A DNA stretch of 64,000 bases from Muscardinus avellanarius (taxonomy: Eukaryota > Chordata > Mammalia > Rodentia > Gliridae). Of this stretch, positions 11,476 through 23,891 are shown piece after piece. A program made the translations under genes and the position numbers. How positions within the stretch are numbered: the first letter of the stretch is position 1; the number at the start of each line of letters is the position of its first letter. The notes beneath the pieces are model-generated. The model ran no database searches, was not told where the DNA came from, and saw only the letters and a program-made list of their open reading frames with translations. The stretch spans positions 27,374,821 through 27,438,820 of the forward strand of contig OY726563.1 of NCBI GenBank assembly GCA_963383645.1, read 5' to 3'.

Positions 11476-12587
11476 AAAATATGTAAATTCATAAAAATGT
11501 GATTGTATTTTAACTATCAAGGATCATCAAAGGGAAAGTTTTAATAGAAAAAGATATTTGATCATTCTATCTTATATTTAATAAATTAAAAGCTTGCTAT
11601 ATAAAAAGGTTAATCAAGTATTTTACCTATGTGTGATGCTTAGAAAACACAAAAATAGATCCTTATGATAGGCTGTAGATCAAGGTATGCAAAAACAAAT
11701 AAAAAAAGAGGTTTATGATTTAAAGTTTGAGTAATTTAAATCATGGTAATACACATCAAATTATACACCAACTTGCTTATAATCAAGTTAAATATCCCTT
11801 GATTTTTAAGGACAAAACTTATGACATTATTTGGAATTTTATTCTTATTTAGTGTCTACCTTGTGAAAGTCCCTTGAAAGAATAGACTATAAAGTCACTT
11901 CTAAATTTTATGTGAAATATCTGGAAAGGGGAAAAAGATAAACAAAATAAAGATTATGAAGCTTTTGCTTTAAAATATTTATAAAAAGAGTTTGCTTTCA
12001 CAATACTAATGTTACCAAATATTTACCCATTAAGAGTTTATCTGAATTGGAAAAGACAAAAATCAATCAGAGATTATGGAACTTGAATGATTAACGCAGG
12101 TAATATATAGTCAGTATAATTTATAGTAAAGCTTTTGCTTTTATTATGTGGATCAAAGTGATTCAAAGAATAGTTTCAGTTAAGAAGTTTTTACTCTAGC
12201 TGATTGGTTTAGTAAATGACCATTGATTTTTTTTTTAATGTAAGTTAGCATGATTTTCACAGAATATAAACAAAAACCAGACCTCAGAAATTTCCACCCA
12301 GATAATGCGATGCTGTTCATTTCTCTGGGTGGGTTCGTAAATGAGGTGAGATTGTTGAAGATACACTTTTTATTCCCTGCCTCCTCTATTTTCACTTTTA
12401 TTTTGGTCCTTTCTGATTTACCATAGCTACATAACAACTCAGTCTCTCACTTTTACAAACCTAGTCTCTACCCTGAATGTATATGTGGATGTGGAGTCAG
12501 CCTTTCTTAATGGAAAAGTCCACTGTAACTCTACAAGTTATCCTCCTTAGCTGAGAATATCACTCATTTTTTATTTTATTTTATTTT
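11476..12587. other. Unique intergenic DNA
   Basis: No gene or named repeat recognised. Confidence 0.5.
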
Positions 12588-12792
12588 TTTTGAGGAGGTA
12601 ATGGGGGTGGAATCCAAGGACATTCTACCCTGGAGCTACACCCGCAGGCAAATTTTTTATTCTTGATTTTGAAACAGGGTCTCACTGAGTTACAAAGGAC
12701 CTCACTAGGTAGCTGAGGCTGTTCTGAACCTCCATTCTCGACTTAGCCTCCCAAATGCTGGAATTACAAGCATGCGCCACCCCACCCAACTC
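12588..12792 (-). mobile_element. B1-dID SINE
   Basis: Antisense copy: ggtggaatccaaggacattc (ID half), 'gaaacagggtctcactgag', then tagcctcccaaatgctggaa and acaagcatgcgccacccc (B1 half). The poly-T/(ttta) tail at the left (12571-12590) is its antisense A-rich tail. Confidence 0.88.
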
Positions 12793-13464
12793 AGAATATC
12801 AATCTTAAATGTACCAAAACTCCAAAATGATGAGGTGGTAATCATTTTTTCCTTTCTCTCTTGTTGTAAATATAGAGATTAATTAAATTTTCAATTTGCC
12901 TTTCTTGGTACTTGGTAGATGCTGGGAATGCATAAAATTTGATCTCTTAATTATATCTATTGCTTGTTCAAGAATGAGACAAATTACAGCAAAACATGTC
13001 TGGTAATATAAGTTGATAGGTACTATTAGGGAAGTATAAAGTGTCAATTTCATTCCAGAAAAAAAAGACATAAACTTTTCAAATTGAAATATTTGGACTT
13101 TTTCCAAGATAGAGTAAGAAAAACTGGACTGAATGTCCTACCTGGAACAACTGAAAATGGAGTAACATAAAATGACAATTTCAAGAGCAATGGACATGGG
13201 ATAACCGAGGACAGTGGTATTTCAGAATAAGGGAAACACTATGAAAAGTAGAACTGTGATTTTAGAGAGAAGGTGACTAAAATTAGTAGGGCAGAGTAAC
13301 CAGACTTGAAGGAGTCTGTATAGAAACATAACTCTGGTGACTAGCATAGTCCTCTTTGAATGTTAATCTGCATATTGATCAAAAGAAAAATTCTGAAGGC
13401 ATGGGAAAGAATAACCTACAAATAATCAAAGGGACTTCATATAAAAGAGAAGAAACTCTACTTT
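12793..13464. other. Unique intergenic DNA
   Basis: No gene or named repeat recognised; a 74-codon minus-strand frame at 12883-13107 has no recognisable domain. Confidence 0.45.
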
Positions 13465-14038
13465 TTGTGACTGACTTATCTCACTTAGTATAATGTTCTC
13501 TCATTCCATCATTTTCTCTGAAAATGACATAATTTTGTTCCTTTTTTATGACTGAGAATAATTCCATTATGTACATATCCCATAGTTTTGTAATCCATTC
13601 ACCCGTTGATGGACATCTCAGCTGGTTCCATACTTTGGGAATTGTGAATTGTACAACTATAAACATAGATACTCATGCATCAGTCTGGTAGTTTGGTTTT
13701 CATTATTTTTGAGTAAATACCCAGCAATGGTATTCCTGGATCATATGGTAGATTCATTCCCATTCTTCAGAAGATCCTCCATAATTTTTTCCAAAGTGAT
13801 TGCACTAATTTGCCATTCCATCAACAATGTATAAGAGTTCCTACTTCTCCACACCCTTGTCAGCATTTGTTGTTATTTGTATTTTTATTGACTGCCATTC
13901 TAATTGAATTTAGGTGAAATCTCAGGGTAGTTTTGATTTGCATCTCTCTGATTGTTAATGATGTTGAATATTTTTTCATATATTTATTGGCCATTTGTAT
14001 TTCTTTTTTTGTGAAGTGCCTATTTATTTTACTTTGTA
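13465..14038 (-). mobile_element. L1 ORF2 C-terminal fragment, minus strand
   Basis: Antisense ORF2 end: gtgactgacttatctcactt, ttttatgactgagaataatt, 'ggacatctcagctggttcc', 'tggatcatatggtag', 'attgcactaatttgcc', 'gattgccatt'-type and 'ttttgatttgcatctctctg'. It lacks the 3'UTR at its left end and the RT core at its right end. Confidence 0.85.
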
Positions 14039-14071
14039 TTACCAAAAATACTTAACATTTTAAATATCAGT

Positions 14072-14276
14072 TATAGCTGGGAGTGGTGGTACATACCTAT
14101 AACCTCAGTACTTGAGAGGCTGAGATAGGAGGATCACAGCTTTGAGGCCATCTTCAGAAAACATTAGGAGGCCCTCAGTAACCCAGCAAGATTCTGTTTC
14201 ATATTAAAAAATAAAATAGGACTGGTGGTGTAGCTTAGAAGTTAAATGCCCCTGGGTTCAATTTCTAGCATCACAA
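14072..14276 (+). mobile_element. B1-dID SINE
   Basis: Full older copy: gctgggagtggtggtacata, 'gagaggctgagataggaggatc', linker 'ttaaaaaataaaatag', ID half gactggtggtgtagcttag and end cctgggttcaatttctagc, with the B box still readable. Confidence 0.85.
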
Positions 14277-15611
14277 AAAAACAAACAGAGGTAGAATATC
14301 ACTGGAATAATTTCCAGCAGCTCCCTAATTTGCCATTTTATATCATTAAGTTCAAGGCATTAGTAGTGATTGGAAAACTAGCAACTAAATTTTGACTAAA
14401 AGTTTGACCATTGGAGTCTCATGATCACAATTCCTAGAAAAAGATACAAAAGTAATTGGCAATTTCAACTCTTTAAAAACATAAGAATTGCAAATAACAT
14501 GGGATATTATTTACTTATTTTTGCAAATGAGGAAACTGAAAGAATAACGATTAAGTTATGCTACTTATGTAGTGTTCTAAACATTACTCACATATTCTCT
14601 AGATTGAAATAAAATATATATCACATAGTACTTTCTATCATCTTAAAAACAGTCATATTTCATAAACCATAATAGGATAAAAGCCTATGGATTTTGATTC
14701 CTAGCCTTCACTTTTCTTACTGCCATTATGTACAAAAGAAAAATCGATCTGACCTTGGAGTCAAAGTGTTAAAAATAAATCTCTACTATACGGATGTTTC
14801 TTTTCTCTTTATTTTTTGAAGTAACTGTTTAAACTCTCTCAGGAATTACTCTAATGATCTGCTAGCTTTTTATGAGTACTGGAAAGAAGTAAAAGAGATC
14901 TTTTTTGCAGGAATGTTTATTAGTTCCTAGTGTATTTCAAAGAAAACTATGTGTGTTTAAAAATTTTTGACCATTTCCACTTAGATATTCCATGTGGCCT
15001 TTTCCATTTAGGATAATATATATTATTTAGAAAACTTATCTTTTTATGTCCCGAGGGAAAATTAATATCTCAGAATCCAAAAGACATATGTAATTCCTAA
15101 TGTCATCATATTTTAAATATTTGAGTCAACATTATTTCAACTTTATGGCATATAAAAAAGATATGACAAACCAAGCACAGTGATAAAATCTTTTTCCTTC
15201 ATTTTCTAATACAAACTCCTAATAAGCCTTGACATAAATTTAAATTAGGAAATTTCACTAATATTTGAAAAACTGATTATGATGACCTACATTCATTATA
15301 ATATTAAGCCTTATAAAATAATAAACATTTCTTTTATAGAAGACATACAAAATATACCAAGAGCCATTAAGGAGAAAATATAAAATATATTCTTGTAATA
15401 TATTAGTGTAGAGTATATTACTAATTTGAGCTCCTCAGAAGTCAACTGGGATTACAAAGACAATAGAAGCTATCAAAATATTGTATTAATGTCATTCTTG
15501 AGAAGATTATGAACTATTATTTTACCAATTAGATTTATTAAAAACAGAATATTGTTTGAATAATAACAGAATTATATATTACAGAATAACTAGATACATG
15601 CTTAAAGGAGG
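14277..15611. other. Mostly unique AT-rich intergenic DNA
   Basis: No gene seen. A possible MIR fragment lies at about 14495-14570 (ttttgcaaatgaggaaactg, then 'aagttatgct'), too short to be sure. Confidence 0.45.
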
Positions 15612-16060
15612 GAGTGTTTGTTTTATATTCTTATTGGTGCATTATATTCTCACATCATAATGTAATTCATAGTGATAGTGACAGACATACATGTAGTACT
15701 TGGTGGGCTTCCCCTCTGCTTTCTCCCTACTATCAACTCTCCTTCCCTATACAGGATACTGAGATGGACATTGGTGTTCTCACATATATACATAATCTCG
15801 AAGGAAGTGATTCCTTCATTGGTCCTCCCTCTCTCCAATTTCCTTCACCTAGTCCACCTTCCTGGATTCACTAAAGTTTCTCTTTCATTATCTGAAGTCC
15901 CTCTAGTATCCTGATGACTCCCTAGCTTTCACATATAGAAGAGAAAACATATTATCTTTCACTTTCTGTGACTGGATAATCTCAATTAATATAATGTTCT
16001 CTAGGTCCATTCATTTTTCTGTAAATGACATACATTTGTTCTTCATTATTGCTGAGTAGA
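15612..16060 (-). mobile_element. L1 3' segment of a 5'-inverted insertion
   Basis: Minus-strand L1: 3'UTR (family B type; antisense ccctatacaggatactgaga) at the left, then the end of ORF2 (ctttctgtgactggataatc; cttcattattgctgagtag). At about 16060 the sequence flips to plus-strand ORF2, so this is the 3' segment of one inverted insertion with the next feature. Confidence 0.82.
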
Positions 16061-16336
16061 ATTCCCATCTGCACTGTTGGTGGATTGCAAATTAGTACAG
16101 CCACTATGGAGATTAATGTGGAGATTCCTCAGAAAAATTGAGAATGGATCCACCATATGATCCAGTTATACCACTTCTAGGTATCTTTCCAAAGAGATTA
16201 AAATTAAAATAGTATAATAATATATGCATATCCATGTTTGTAGCAGTATAATTCATAGTAGCTAAATTCCAGAATCAACCAAGGTACTCACAGAGAGATG
16301 AATGGATTACAAATTATGGGATTTATACACAAAAAG
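16061..16336 (+). mobile_element. L1 5' segment, inverted relative to its 3' segment
   Basis: Plus-strand ORF2 from 'actgttggtggattgcaaat' through tgatccagttataccacttc to ttatgggatttatacacaaa. In an uninterrupted L1 the next bases would be the aattctactcagc segment, which is exactly where the neighbouring minus-strand piece begins. That is the structure expected from twin priming. Confidence 0.82.
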
Positions 16337-17017
16337 GGAGGTTATATTAACTAAAGGCCTATCTTCCTGAATTTTACTTTAATGTTGGTTATACAATTAA
16401 CCAGTGTATGAGATATAGGATATCTGTTGAAAAATCTGCACTGTATCTGGTCTGGACTGCCAGACAACTGAAGCTTGGAAAGTGTGACTGAAGAAAAATT
16501 CCAGAGCACCACACCTTACTTTTTCTGTCTAACTCTGCCTGACACTTCTCACCTCCATGCACAGACATGACTCAAATAAGCTCCCCTAAAACCAAAATAT
16601 CTGAACTGACACCAGAATTGTTATTCAAAACACAGGGTATATAATTAAACCCAAAAAGTGGGGTACTTTTTAGAAGTAAAGATATAATACTTGAGGGAAA
16701 AATAACAAATTTCAAAATCCTTAAACTGAATATTCATATGTACAAGACAAAGTACAGAATTATAAACTAAAAAAAAAAAGGGAAATAAGGAACTGGATCA
16801 AAACGAAAGAAAAACAAGTAAAGACCACCCCTAAGGTGACCAAGATTTGAAGTATCAAATGAGAATTTTAGAGTGGCTATTATATTAATCTTCAATGAAG
16901 TTAAGTATACTCACAATGAATGAAAAAAGAGGAAGGCCCATCAGAAAAACATAAAAAATAAAATAAATTTAGATGAAAATTTAAAACTAAGATGGCCTAA
17001 TAGACACATACAGAATA
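16337..17017. other. Unique intergenic DNA
   Basis: No gene. 16840-17000 is A-rich with vague L1-like character but is not assignable. Confidence 0.45.
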
Positions 17018-17232
17018 ACGCCAGGCATGGTGGTGAACACTTGTAATTCCTGAACTTGGGAGGTGGAGATAGGAGGATCATGCTGGTTCGAACCCAGCCT
17101 CGCTGGCGTAAGAGACCCTGTTTCCAAATAAAAAAACATAAAATAGGTCTGGGAGTGTAGGCCAGAGGTAGAAGGGTTTCCAGGAACCCCATTACCACAA
17201 ACACAAAAATAATTAATTAATTAATTAATAAT
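17018..17232 (+). mobile_element. B1-dID SINE, 'short-B1' subfamily
   Basis: gccaggcatggtggtgaaca; shortened B1 middle (ccagcctcgctggcgtaag); ID half gtctgggagtgtaggccaga; end ggtttccaggaaccccatta; tail (aatt)n to 17232. Confidence 0.9.
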
Positions 17233-17239
17233 TATTCAC

Positions 17240-17897
17240 ATTTTTTATTCACATTTTTTCTCAGCTGCTGATGGAATCGCCCCCAAAATAGACCACATCC
17301 TGAGCCATAACATGATCACTAGAAAATTCAAAGAATGTGACATACTCCCCTGCATCTTATCAGACTACAATGGAATGAAACTAGAAATCAAGTATAAGAA
17401 GATGCAGAGAAACTACATAAACATGTGGATAAGGAATGGGTCACTGAAGAAATAAGGGGTGAAAATAAAAAATTCCTAGGAACAAATGAAAATACAAACA
17501 CAACATGTCAAAACTTCTGGCACACCTTGAAAGCAGTATTAAGAGGAAAATTCATAGCACTGAGTGTCCACAAAAGAATGACAGAAAGTCACCAAATAAA
17601 TAACCTAATGACACATCTCCTAGCCCTTGAAAAACAATCTAACCCCAAAGCCAGTAGAAGACAGAAAAATTATTAAAATCAGAGTAGAAATCAATGAAGT
17701 AGAGAATAAAAAATAAATGAAATCAATAAAACCAAAAGCTTGTTTATCAGAAAAACAAGATGGATAAACCACTAGCCAACCTAATTAAAAGAAAGATAAA
17801 ATCAATCTAAATTATGAAAATAAAAGATTAAAAAGGAGCTATTACAACTGACAGTATGAAAACCCAGAGGATTATTAGAAACTACTTGGAAAAACTA
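17240..17897 (+). mobile_element. L1 ORF2 remnant: end of endonuclease and linker
   Basis: Plus-strand ORF2 body. It begins near the end of the endonuclease domain (aaaatagaccacatcctgag; 'gactacaatggaatgaaac') and continues through the linker before the RT. The readable frame at 17425-17676 (83 codons) is part of this, closed by stops and frameshifts. It is interrupted at 17898 by another L1 tail. Confidence 0.85.
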
Positions 17898-18076
17898 TAC
17901 AGGATGTACATTCATAAACATAACAAAGTCAATCAGTAAGCCAAACATGAGAAGAATGGAGGGGGGAGGAAATGGGATGGGAATTGGGAAAGGGCTAAAT
18001 AAGTGACGTGTGTATGTATGCTTCTATCATCTTATAGTCCATTAAGGTGTGTAACTACAATGCACCAATATTTTTT
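17898..18076 (+). mobile_element. Very short L1 3'UTR insertion, family A
   Basis: Only about 175 bp of 3'UTR (gtacattcataaacataaca; 'gccaaacatgagaag'; purine tract; accaatatttttttaat). It sits inside the older ORF2, which resumes at 18077 with ctggaagaaattaacaaatt after losing roughly 20 bp. Confidence 0.8.
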
Positions 18077-18159
18077 TAATCTGGAAGAAATTAACAAATT
18101 TCTACATAAATATAACCTTTCAAAAATGAGTCAGGAAGATATAGAAGATGTAAACCAAT
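18077..18159 (+). mobile_element. L1 ORF2 remnant, continuation
   Basis: Continues the ORF2 linker (tgagtcaggaagatatagaa). The last 12 bases (18148-18159) are duplicated after the SINE that follows. Confidence 0.8.
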
Positions 18160-18394
18160 GCCAGGTGTGGTGGCGCACACTTGTAATCCCTGCGCTTGGG
18201 AGGCTGAGACAGGAGGATCACACAGGTTCAAAGCCAGTCTCAGCTACTTAGTGAGGCTCTCAGCAACTTAGTGAGACCCTGTTTCCAAATTTAAAAAAAT
18301 ATATAAAATAGGTCTTGGAATATAACCTGGAAGTAGAAAGCCTCTGGGTTCCACCCCCATCACCACCAAAACAAAAAAAACAAGCAAACAAAAA
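18160..18394 (+). mobile_element. B1-dID SINE with 12-bp target-site duplication
   Basis: Full-length copy flanked by the perfect direct repeat atgtaaaccaat (18148-18159 and 18395-18406). Its features are mixed: the B1 front matches the 'short-B1' subfamily (cttgtaatccctgcgcttgg; ccctgtttccaaat), but the B1 middle is full length and the ID end is the older form (ctctgggttccacccccat). Confidence 0.92.
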
Positions 18395-19565
<1,171 letters not shown>

Positions 19566-19757
19566 GCAGGGCATGGTGTTGCACGCTTGTAATTCCCATG
19601 CTTGGGAGGCAGAGACAGGAGGATCACGCAGGTTCGAAGCCAGCTGCCGTGCTGGCTTAGGAGACCCTGTTTCCAAATTAAAAAAAAAAAAAAATAGGTC
19701 TGGGAGTGTAGCCTTGAGGTAGAGGGTTTCCAGGAACCCCAGTACTACAAAAAAATT
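19566..19757 (+). mobile_element. B1-dID SINE, 'short-B1' subfamily, with 11-bp target-site duplication
   Basis: gcagggcatggtgttgcacg; ggttcgaagccagctgccgt; 'aggagaccctgtttccaaat'; poly-A linker; gtctgggagtgtagccttga; end ggtttccaggaaccccagta. Flanked by the perfect repeat tggcaattctt (19555-19565 and 19758-19768). Confidence 0.93.
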
Positions 19758-20072
19758 TGGCAATTCTTCCAAAAATGATCTACAGATTCAATGTGGTTCC
19801 CATTAAATTACCAAAGTCATTCCTCACAGACATAGAAAATGAGTCCTATCTAAGGGTAGGGGAGGAGGAAGACTGAGGTTCATTAATAGAAGTACTACCA
19901 TCGGCTAAGTATATACATGTGAATATACCAATGTCATTCTGGGTACTCTGTATTGGGAAGGAGGGAAATGGAAAGGTGGGGAGACTCCAAGTGCTGTGTG
20001 CATGTGAACAAAATTTATATTATGATGAGTGGCTATAAGGCACCTATAAAAGAATAAAATAATAAAAACATT
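19758..20072 (+). mobile_element. L1 ORF2 end fragment and family B 3'UTR
   Basis: 19769-19855 is ORF2 (gatctacagattcaatgtgg; accaaagtcattcctcacag). From about 19856 the text changes abruptly to a family B 3'UTR (gaatataccaatgtcattct; tactctgtattgggaaggag; accaatg/aaggcacctataaaag) with an A-rich end. The ORF2 C-terminus is missing, either by internal deletion or because the 3'UTR is a separate short insertion. Confidence 0.75.
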
Positions 20073-20074
20073 AT

Positions 20075-20974
20075 TCATCTGATAAACATGTGGGTTCATT
20101 CCTCAGCTCACCTATTGTGAATAACTGTACCATGTATATGGGTGCACATATTATGCAATGTATATGGGTAAACAGATAAATGGGAGTATGGTAGTTTTGT
20201 TTTCAGATTTTTGGTAACTTACCATATTATTTTCTATTGCATCTGCACCATTTGGCATTCCTACAAACAGAATATATTTAAGTGTTTCAATTTCTCTATA
20301 TCTTTCCCAATATTAGCTGTTTTTTTTCTAGATAATGGCTATATTAAAAGTATGAGATAATATCTCATTATAAATTTGATATGCATTTCCCTGGTAACTA
20401 TTCATGTTGAACACTATTCTATCTGCTGGCCATTTGTATGCTTTCTTTAAATGTCTGCTCAAGTCTTTTGATATTTTATACGTTTTCTACTGACTTGTAG
20501 AAGTTACTTATATACTTTGAACATTAGCTCCCTATTACATATGCAGTTTTCTGTAATTTTCTCCAAATACATAGGTTATTTATTCATTTTGTTGATTGCT
20601 TTCATTGCTGTGAAATAACTTTTTTAATTCAGTGTCCTACTTGTCTATTTTTGGTTTAGTTGCTTCTGATTTGATGTCATATCAAAGAAATCATTGCCAA
20701 AGTCAATATCTAGAAGCTTTGCCTTTATGTTTCATTTGAAGAGTTTTATAGTCTCAGGTCTTAAATTTAAGTATTTAATACATATGGAGTTTATTTGGGG
20801 GTATAGTGTAAGATACCTTTCCAAGTTCATTCATTGCACATAGATATTTAGTTTTCCAAGTGCCATTCAGTAAAAAAGTATTCCTTCCCGTTTTTGTAGA
20901 CTGTGCACACCTACTGAAGATGAGTTGTCTGTATATACCTAGGTTGATTTCTGGGATCTCTACTTTGTTTCTAT

Positions 20975-21019
<45 letters not shown>

Positions 21020-21482
21020 TTTTGCCAGTATCATACTGTTATATTTATTACAGTGTTCTAATACATTTGTAAATCATAAAATATGATTTTTAGCACTATA
21101 TTTATCTTTACCCAGATAACTTTGATTATTTGGAATCATTTTATTTACATATAAATTTTAGAATTTTTAATTCAATTTTTGTAAAACATCAAGATTTTGA
21201 TAATGATTATAGTGATTATGTAAATATTTTTTGTACCAGATATTCTGACAACATTATTCCAATCAATGAAAATGGAATCTCCATTTATTTGTGTCTGCTT
21301 TAATTTCTTTCATAAGTGTTTTATAGTTCCTAAGTTCAAGTCTTTCAATTTATTGGTAACATTTATTCTTGTTTTGTTCTTTTTGATGCTATTATAAATG
21401 TGTTCTTATTTTTATATTTCATTGTTAGTATATAAAATGAAATTAATTTTTGGATGCTGCAAGTTTGCCAAGTCCATTTTTC
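20075..21482 (-). mobile_element. Ancient L1M ORF2 fragment, minus strand
   Basis: Antisense ORF2 over 1.4 kb: from 'cacctattgtgaataac' (near the ORF2 end) through tgctggccatttgtatgctt, gtagaagttacttatatact, ttgcctttatgtttcatttg and 'ccagtatcatactgtt' to gctgcaagtttgccaagtcc beside the RT palm. Strongly diverged; no open frames. Confidence 0.75.
20979..21017. repeat. (TA)n microsatellite
   Basis: About 19 TA units inside the antisense L1M segment. Confidence 0.95.
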
Positions 21483-21489
21483 AGCAACT

Positions 21490-22212
21490 ATCTTTTTTTT
21501 AAGTCAGCAAATGTTTCAAATAGACACTTGTCGAAAAAATAGTCATATAGGAAAACAGTCAAGGTCTTTAGACATTGGAGAAATACAAACCATCAAAAAT
21601 TTAAAAACACTACATATGTAGTAGTATGGCTAAATTTAAAGCTATAAACAATATCAAGTGCTGCCAAAGATATGAAGCAAGGGGATATTTTATACATGTG
21701 TGGTAAAATTTAAAAAAGCTGCTTCAAAAACCAGTAAAGCAATATCTTAATTTTAAATAATTAACATCAAGCCTGACAAGCTAAAATACACTTATTTTTC
21801 CATGTAATATAAAATATATATCTATATATTATTGATTGATGATTTTAATATAAAAACCAGCTAAAACCATAATTCTCCATCACCTGGTGAATAAATAAAC
21901 GTTGGTATATCCATATTATGGAATACTACACAGCTAGGGAAACAAGTTAATTATTAATACATACATGGAGAACAATGTTATAATGAGGGAAACCAAACAA
22001 ATTACTATATATTATGTGATGTCATTCATATGAATTTCTAGAAAACCCATAGTTACATTAAAAAGTACATATTTCTTGTGGCCTGCAGGTGGTGAAAAGA
22101 ATCAAAAGAAAAAAAGAACAAAACATTTAGGGTCATAAAAATATTTTACTTCTGGATTGTGGTTATCATTATATGCCTACATATAATTACCAAAATTCAT
22201 TAAATTTTTGTT
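21490..22212 (+). mobile_element. Ancient L1M 3' end, plus strand
   Basis: Starts at the 'caaatgtttcaaatagacac' part of ORF2 and runs through 'atggaatactacacagctagg' and 'atgagggaaacc' to a diverged 3'UTR (tggattgtggttatcattat) ending near 22210. It lies head to head with the minus-strand L1M to its left. Confidence 0.7.
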
Positions 22213-22894
22213 TCCCCATCATTGCCAGTGTATTCTTTCCAAAAATCTGCTCTCACCATTTAATAATGGCTTCCTGCAACTTTCAGATTGGAATCTCTAT
22301 TTTGCCAGTAAAAAAAAATAGTAGGTCATTTGTAATTTGATCTTGGCTCAGTTCTTCATCAACTACTTTAGCTCGTCTCCATAGAATTTCTTTCATCCAA
22401 GGTATAAAAAATAAACCACTTCAGTGTGTGTGTGAAGGAGGTAGTATGAAAGAAAAGCATTAGCCTAAGGACATTTCCTCAATGTCTCCAAGCATCAGGA
22501 GTGCACAGATGTGCTGGCGAAAAGAAAGCTTCATCTAAGGACCTTAAGAAGCTGTCCTATGAGCTCTGCCCACCTGCTGTCATCTGGGCCCAGGTGTAAT
22601 AGTTCTGACTTTTCAGGATCTGATTTTTATGTGAAATGTCATGATAACTAAATATTTGAAAACAGTATTTATAAATGCTAAACACTGTGCAAACCAAATG
22701 AAACTTTCCAGCTGTCCAGATGCTCTTTCACAAACCCAACAATAAATACAGTCTTTCTTCAGCTGGAAAGTCTGTATGTACTTCTCAAGTAGAAAACTTA
22801 AGATCGCCGCAGAGTAAGGTTTCCCTAATTTTCACTTTACCAACAAATGTTGTTTGAATAACAGTTAATGCTGTTTGACTTTCAGGATAAATAA
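22213..22894. other. Unique intergenic DNA
   Basis: No gene or named repeat recognised. Confidence 0.5.
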
Positions 22895-23125
22895 TTAATA
22901 CTTACTGATCATTTACTCTACTAGAACAGAAACACTTCACTAATACTAATTTGTTTAATTTACTCACAAACAGTGTAAGGTAAATGCTTTAATTATCCCC
23001 ACTTTACAGACTTTGCGAATGGAACAGAGAGTTCATAACAGTCCTAAGATATATAGCTAGTAAATAATCAGGTCAAGATTAAAATCCAAATAATGTGAGA
23101 GTTCACATAATTAACCGCCACATGG
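22895..23125 (+). mobile_element. MIR SINE
   Basis: Near full-length MIR in sense orientation: 'taattatccccactttacag' matches the core, followed by 'ggaacagagagttcataaca', 'atatagctagtaaata' (the 'cacagctagtaag' box) and 'gtcaagattaaaatccaaat'. The tRNA-like head at about 22895-22960 is poorly kept. Confidence 0.75.
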
Positions 23126-23751
23126 TAATGATTTTTATATTTTATTACATAGTAAAGTAATCATTGGTGTGCATCCATGTTTGCACTCTGAACTGTTAAA
23201 TACTTACAAAGATGGATTATGTCTTTTCTTTAGTTCTTCAGGACTATAACTTACTAAGGACCAATAAATATGAGTTGAGTGAAGAAATGTGTGAATGAAT
23301 AAATGAATGAGGTGATAAGGCATTAAAAATTTGGTACTGTTCCTGTGATTATCTTTTTATACATTTATTAGTGCATTATAATTTTATATCATAGTGAGTT
23401 CTACTTAATTTTAGAAAGTTAAATAACAGAAAAATCCCCCAAAATATAAAAATTTGTATAGGTTGTAAAAATTAAAATCCTTCCATTTCCTAGTCTCTCT
23501 TGCTCCTTCTGTTCAGGCATGAGTAAAGAATAACATATTCTGAAACTCTTAAGAAATTTTATAAGAATTTTTTTAATTTGAAAAAATAGACTGAATTCAA
23601 TATAACAAAATATTTACCTCCATTTGCATAAAAATACCCAAATGTTAGTCTCAGAATGAACTGGAATTAAAGTACCATAGTTCTTAATCTTCTCTGAAAT
23701 CAATAAAAAGTTGTAAAATAGTTTATCTGTTCTATCATATGTTGGAAAATA
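23126..23751. other. Unique intergenic DNA with a possible L1 tail fragment
   Basis: No gene. 23346-23405 (ttattagtgcattataattt) resembles the antisense end of the local L1 3'UTR but is too short to assign firmly. Confidence 0.4.
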
Positions 23752-23891
23752 CAGTAGTAATTATATTATTTTTTTTGAAGATTTAAAGAAGTTTATTAGA
23801 AAGATAGAAATAAAAAAAATAGAAATACAGCCCCATGCCAAAATGGCATGGGGGGGTGACCCGAAGTGAATACACCCCCAGTAGTAATTAT
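23752..23891 (-). pseudogene. Short processed retrocopy of an unidentified polyadenylated RNA, with 13-bp target-site duplication
   Basis: A roughly 110-bp insert (23765-23878) is bracketed by the perfect direct repeat cagtagtaattat (23752-23764 and 23879-23891). On the minus strand it reads: GC-rich 5' part (ggggtgtattcacttcgggt), a 10-bp perfect stem with a 3-nt loop (ccccatgcca/tggcatgggg), an AT-rich stretch, an AATAAA signal (antisense at 23791-23796), then about 15-20 nt to a poly-A (antisense T8 at 23769-23776). This is the hallmark of L1-mediated retrotransposition of a polyadenylated RNA 3' end. The compact hairpin plus AATAAA is also reminiscent of a retroviral LTR R region, but I cannot name the parent RNA. 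Confidence 0.75.
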
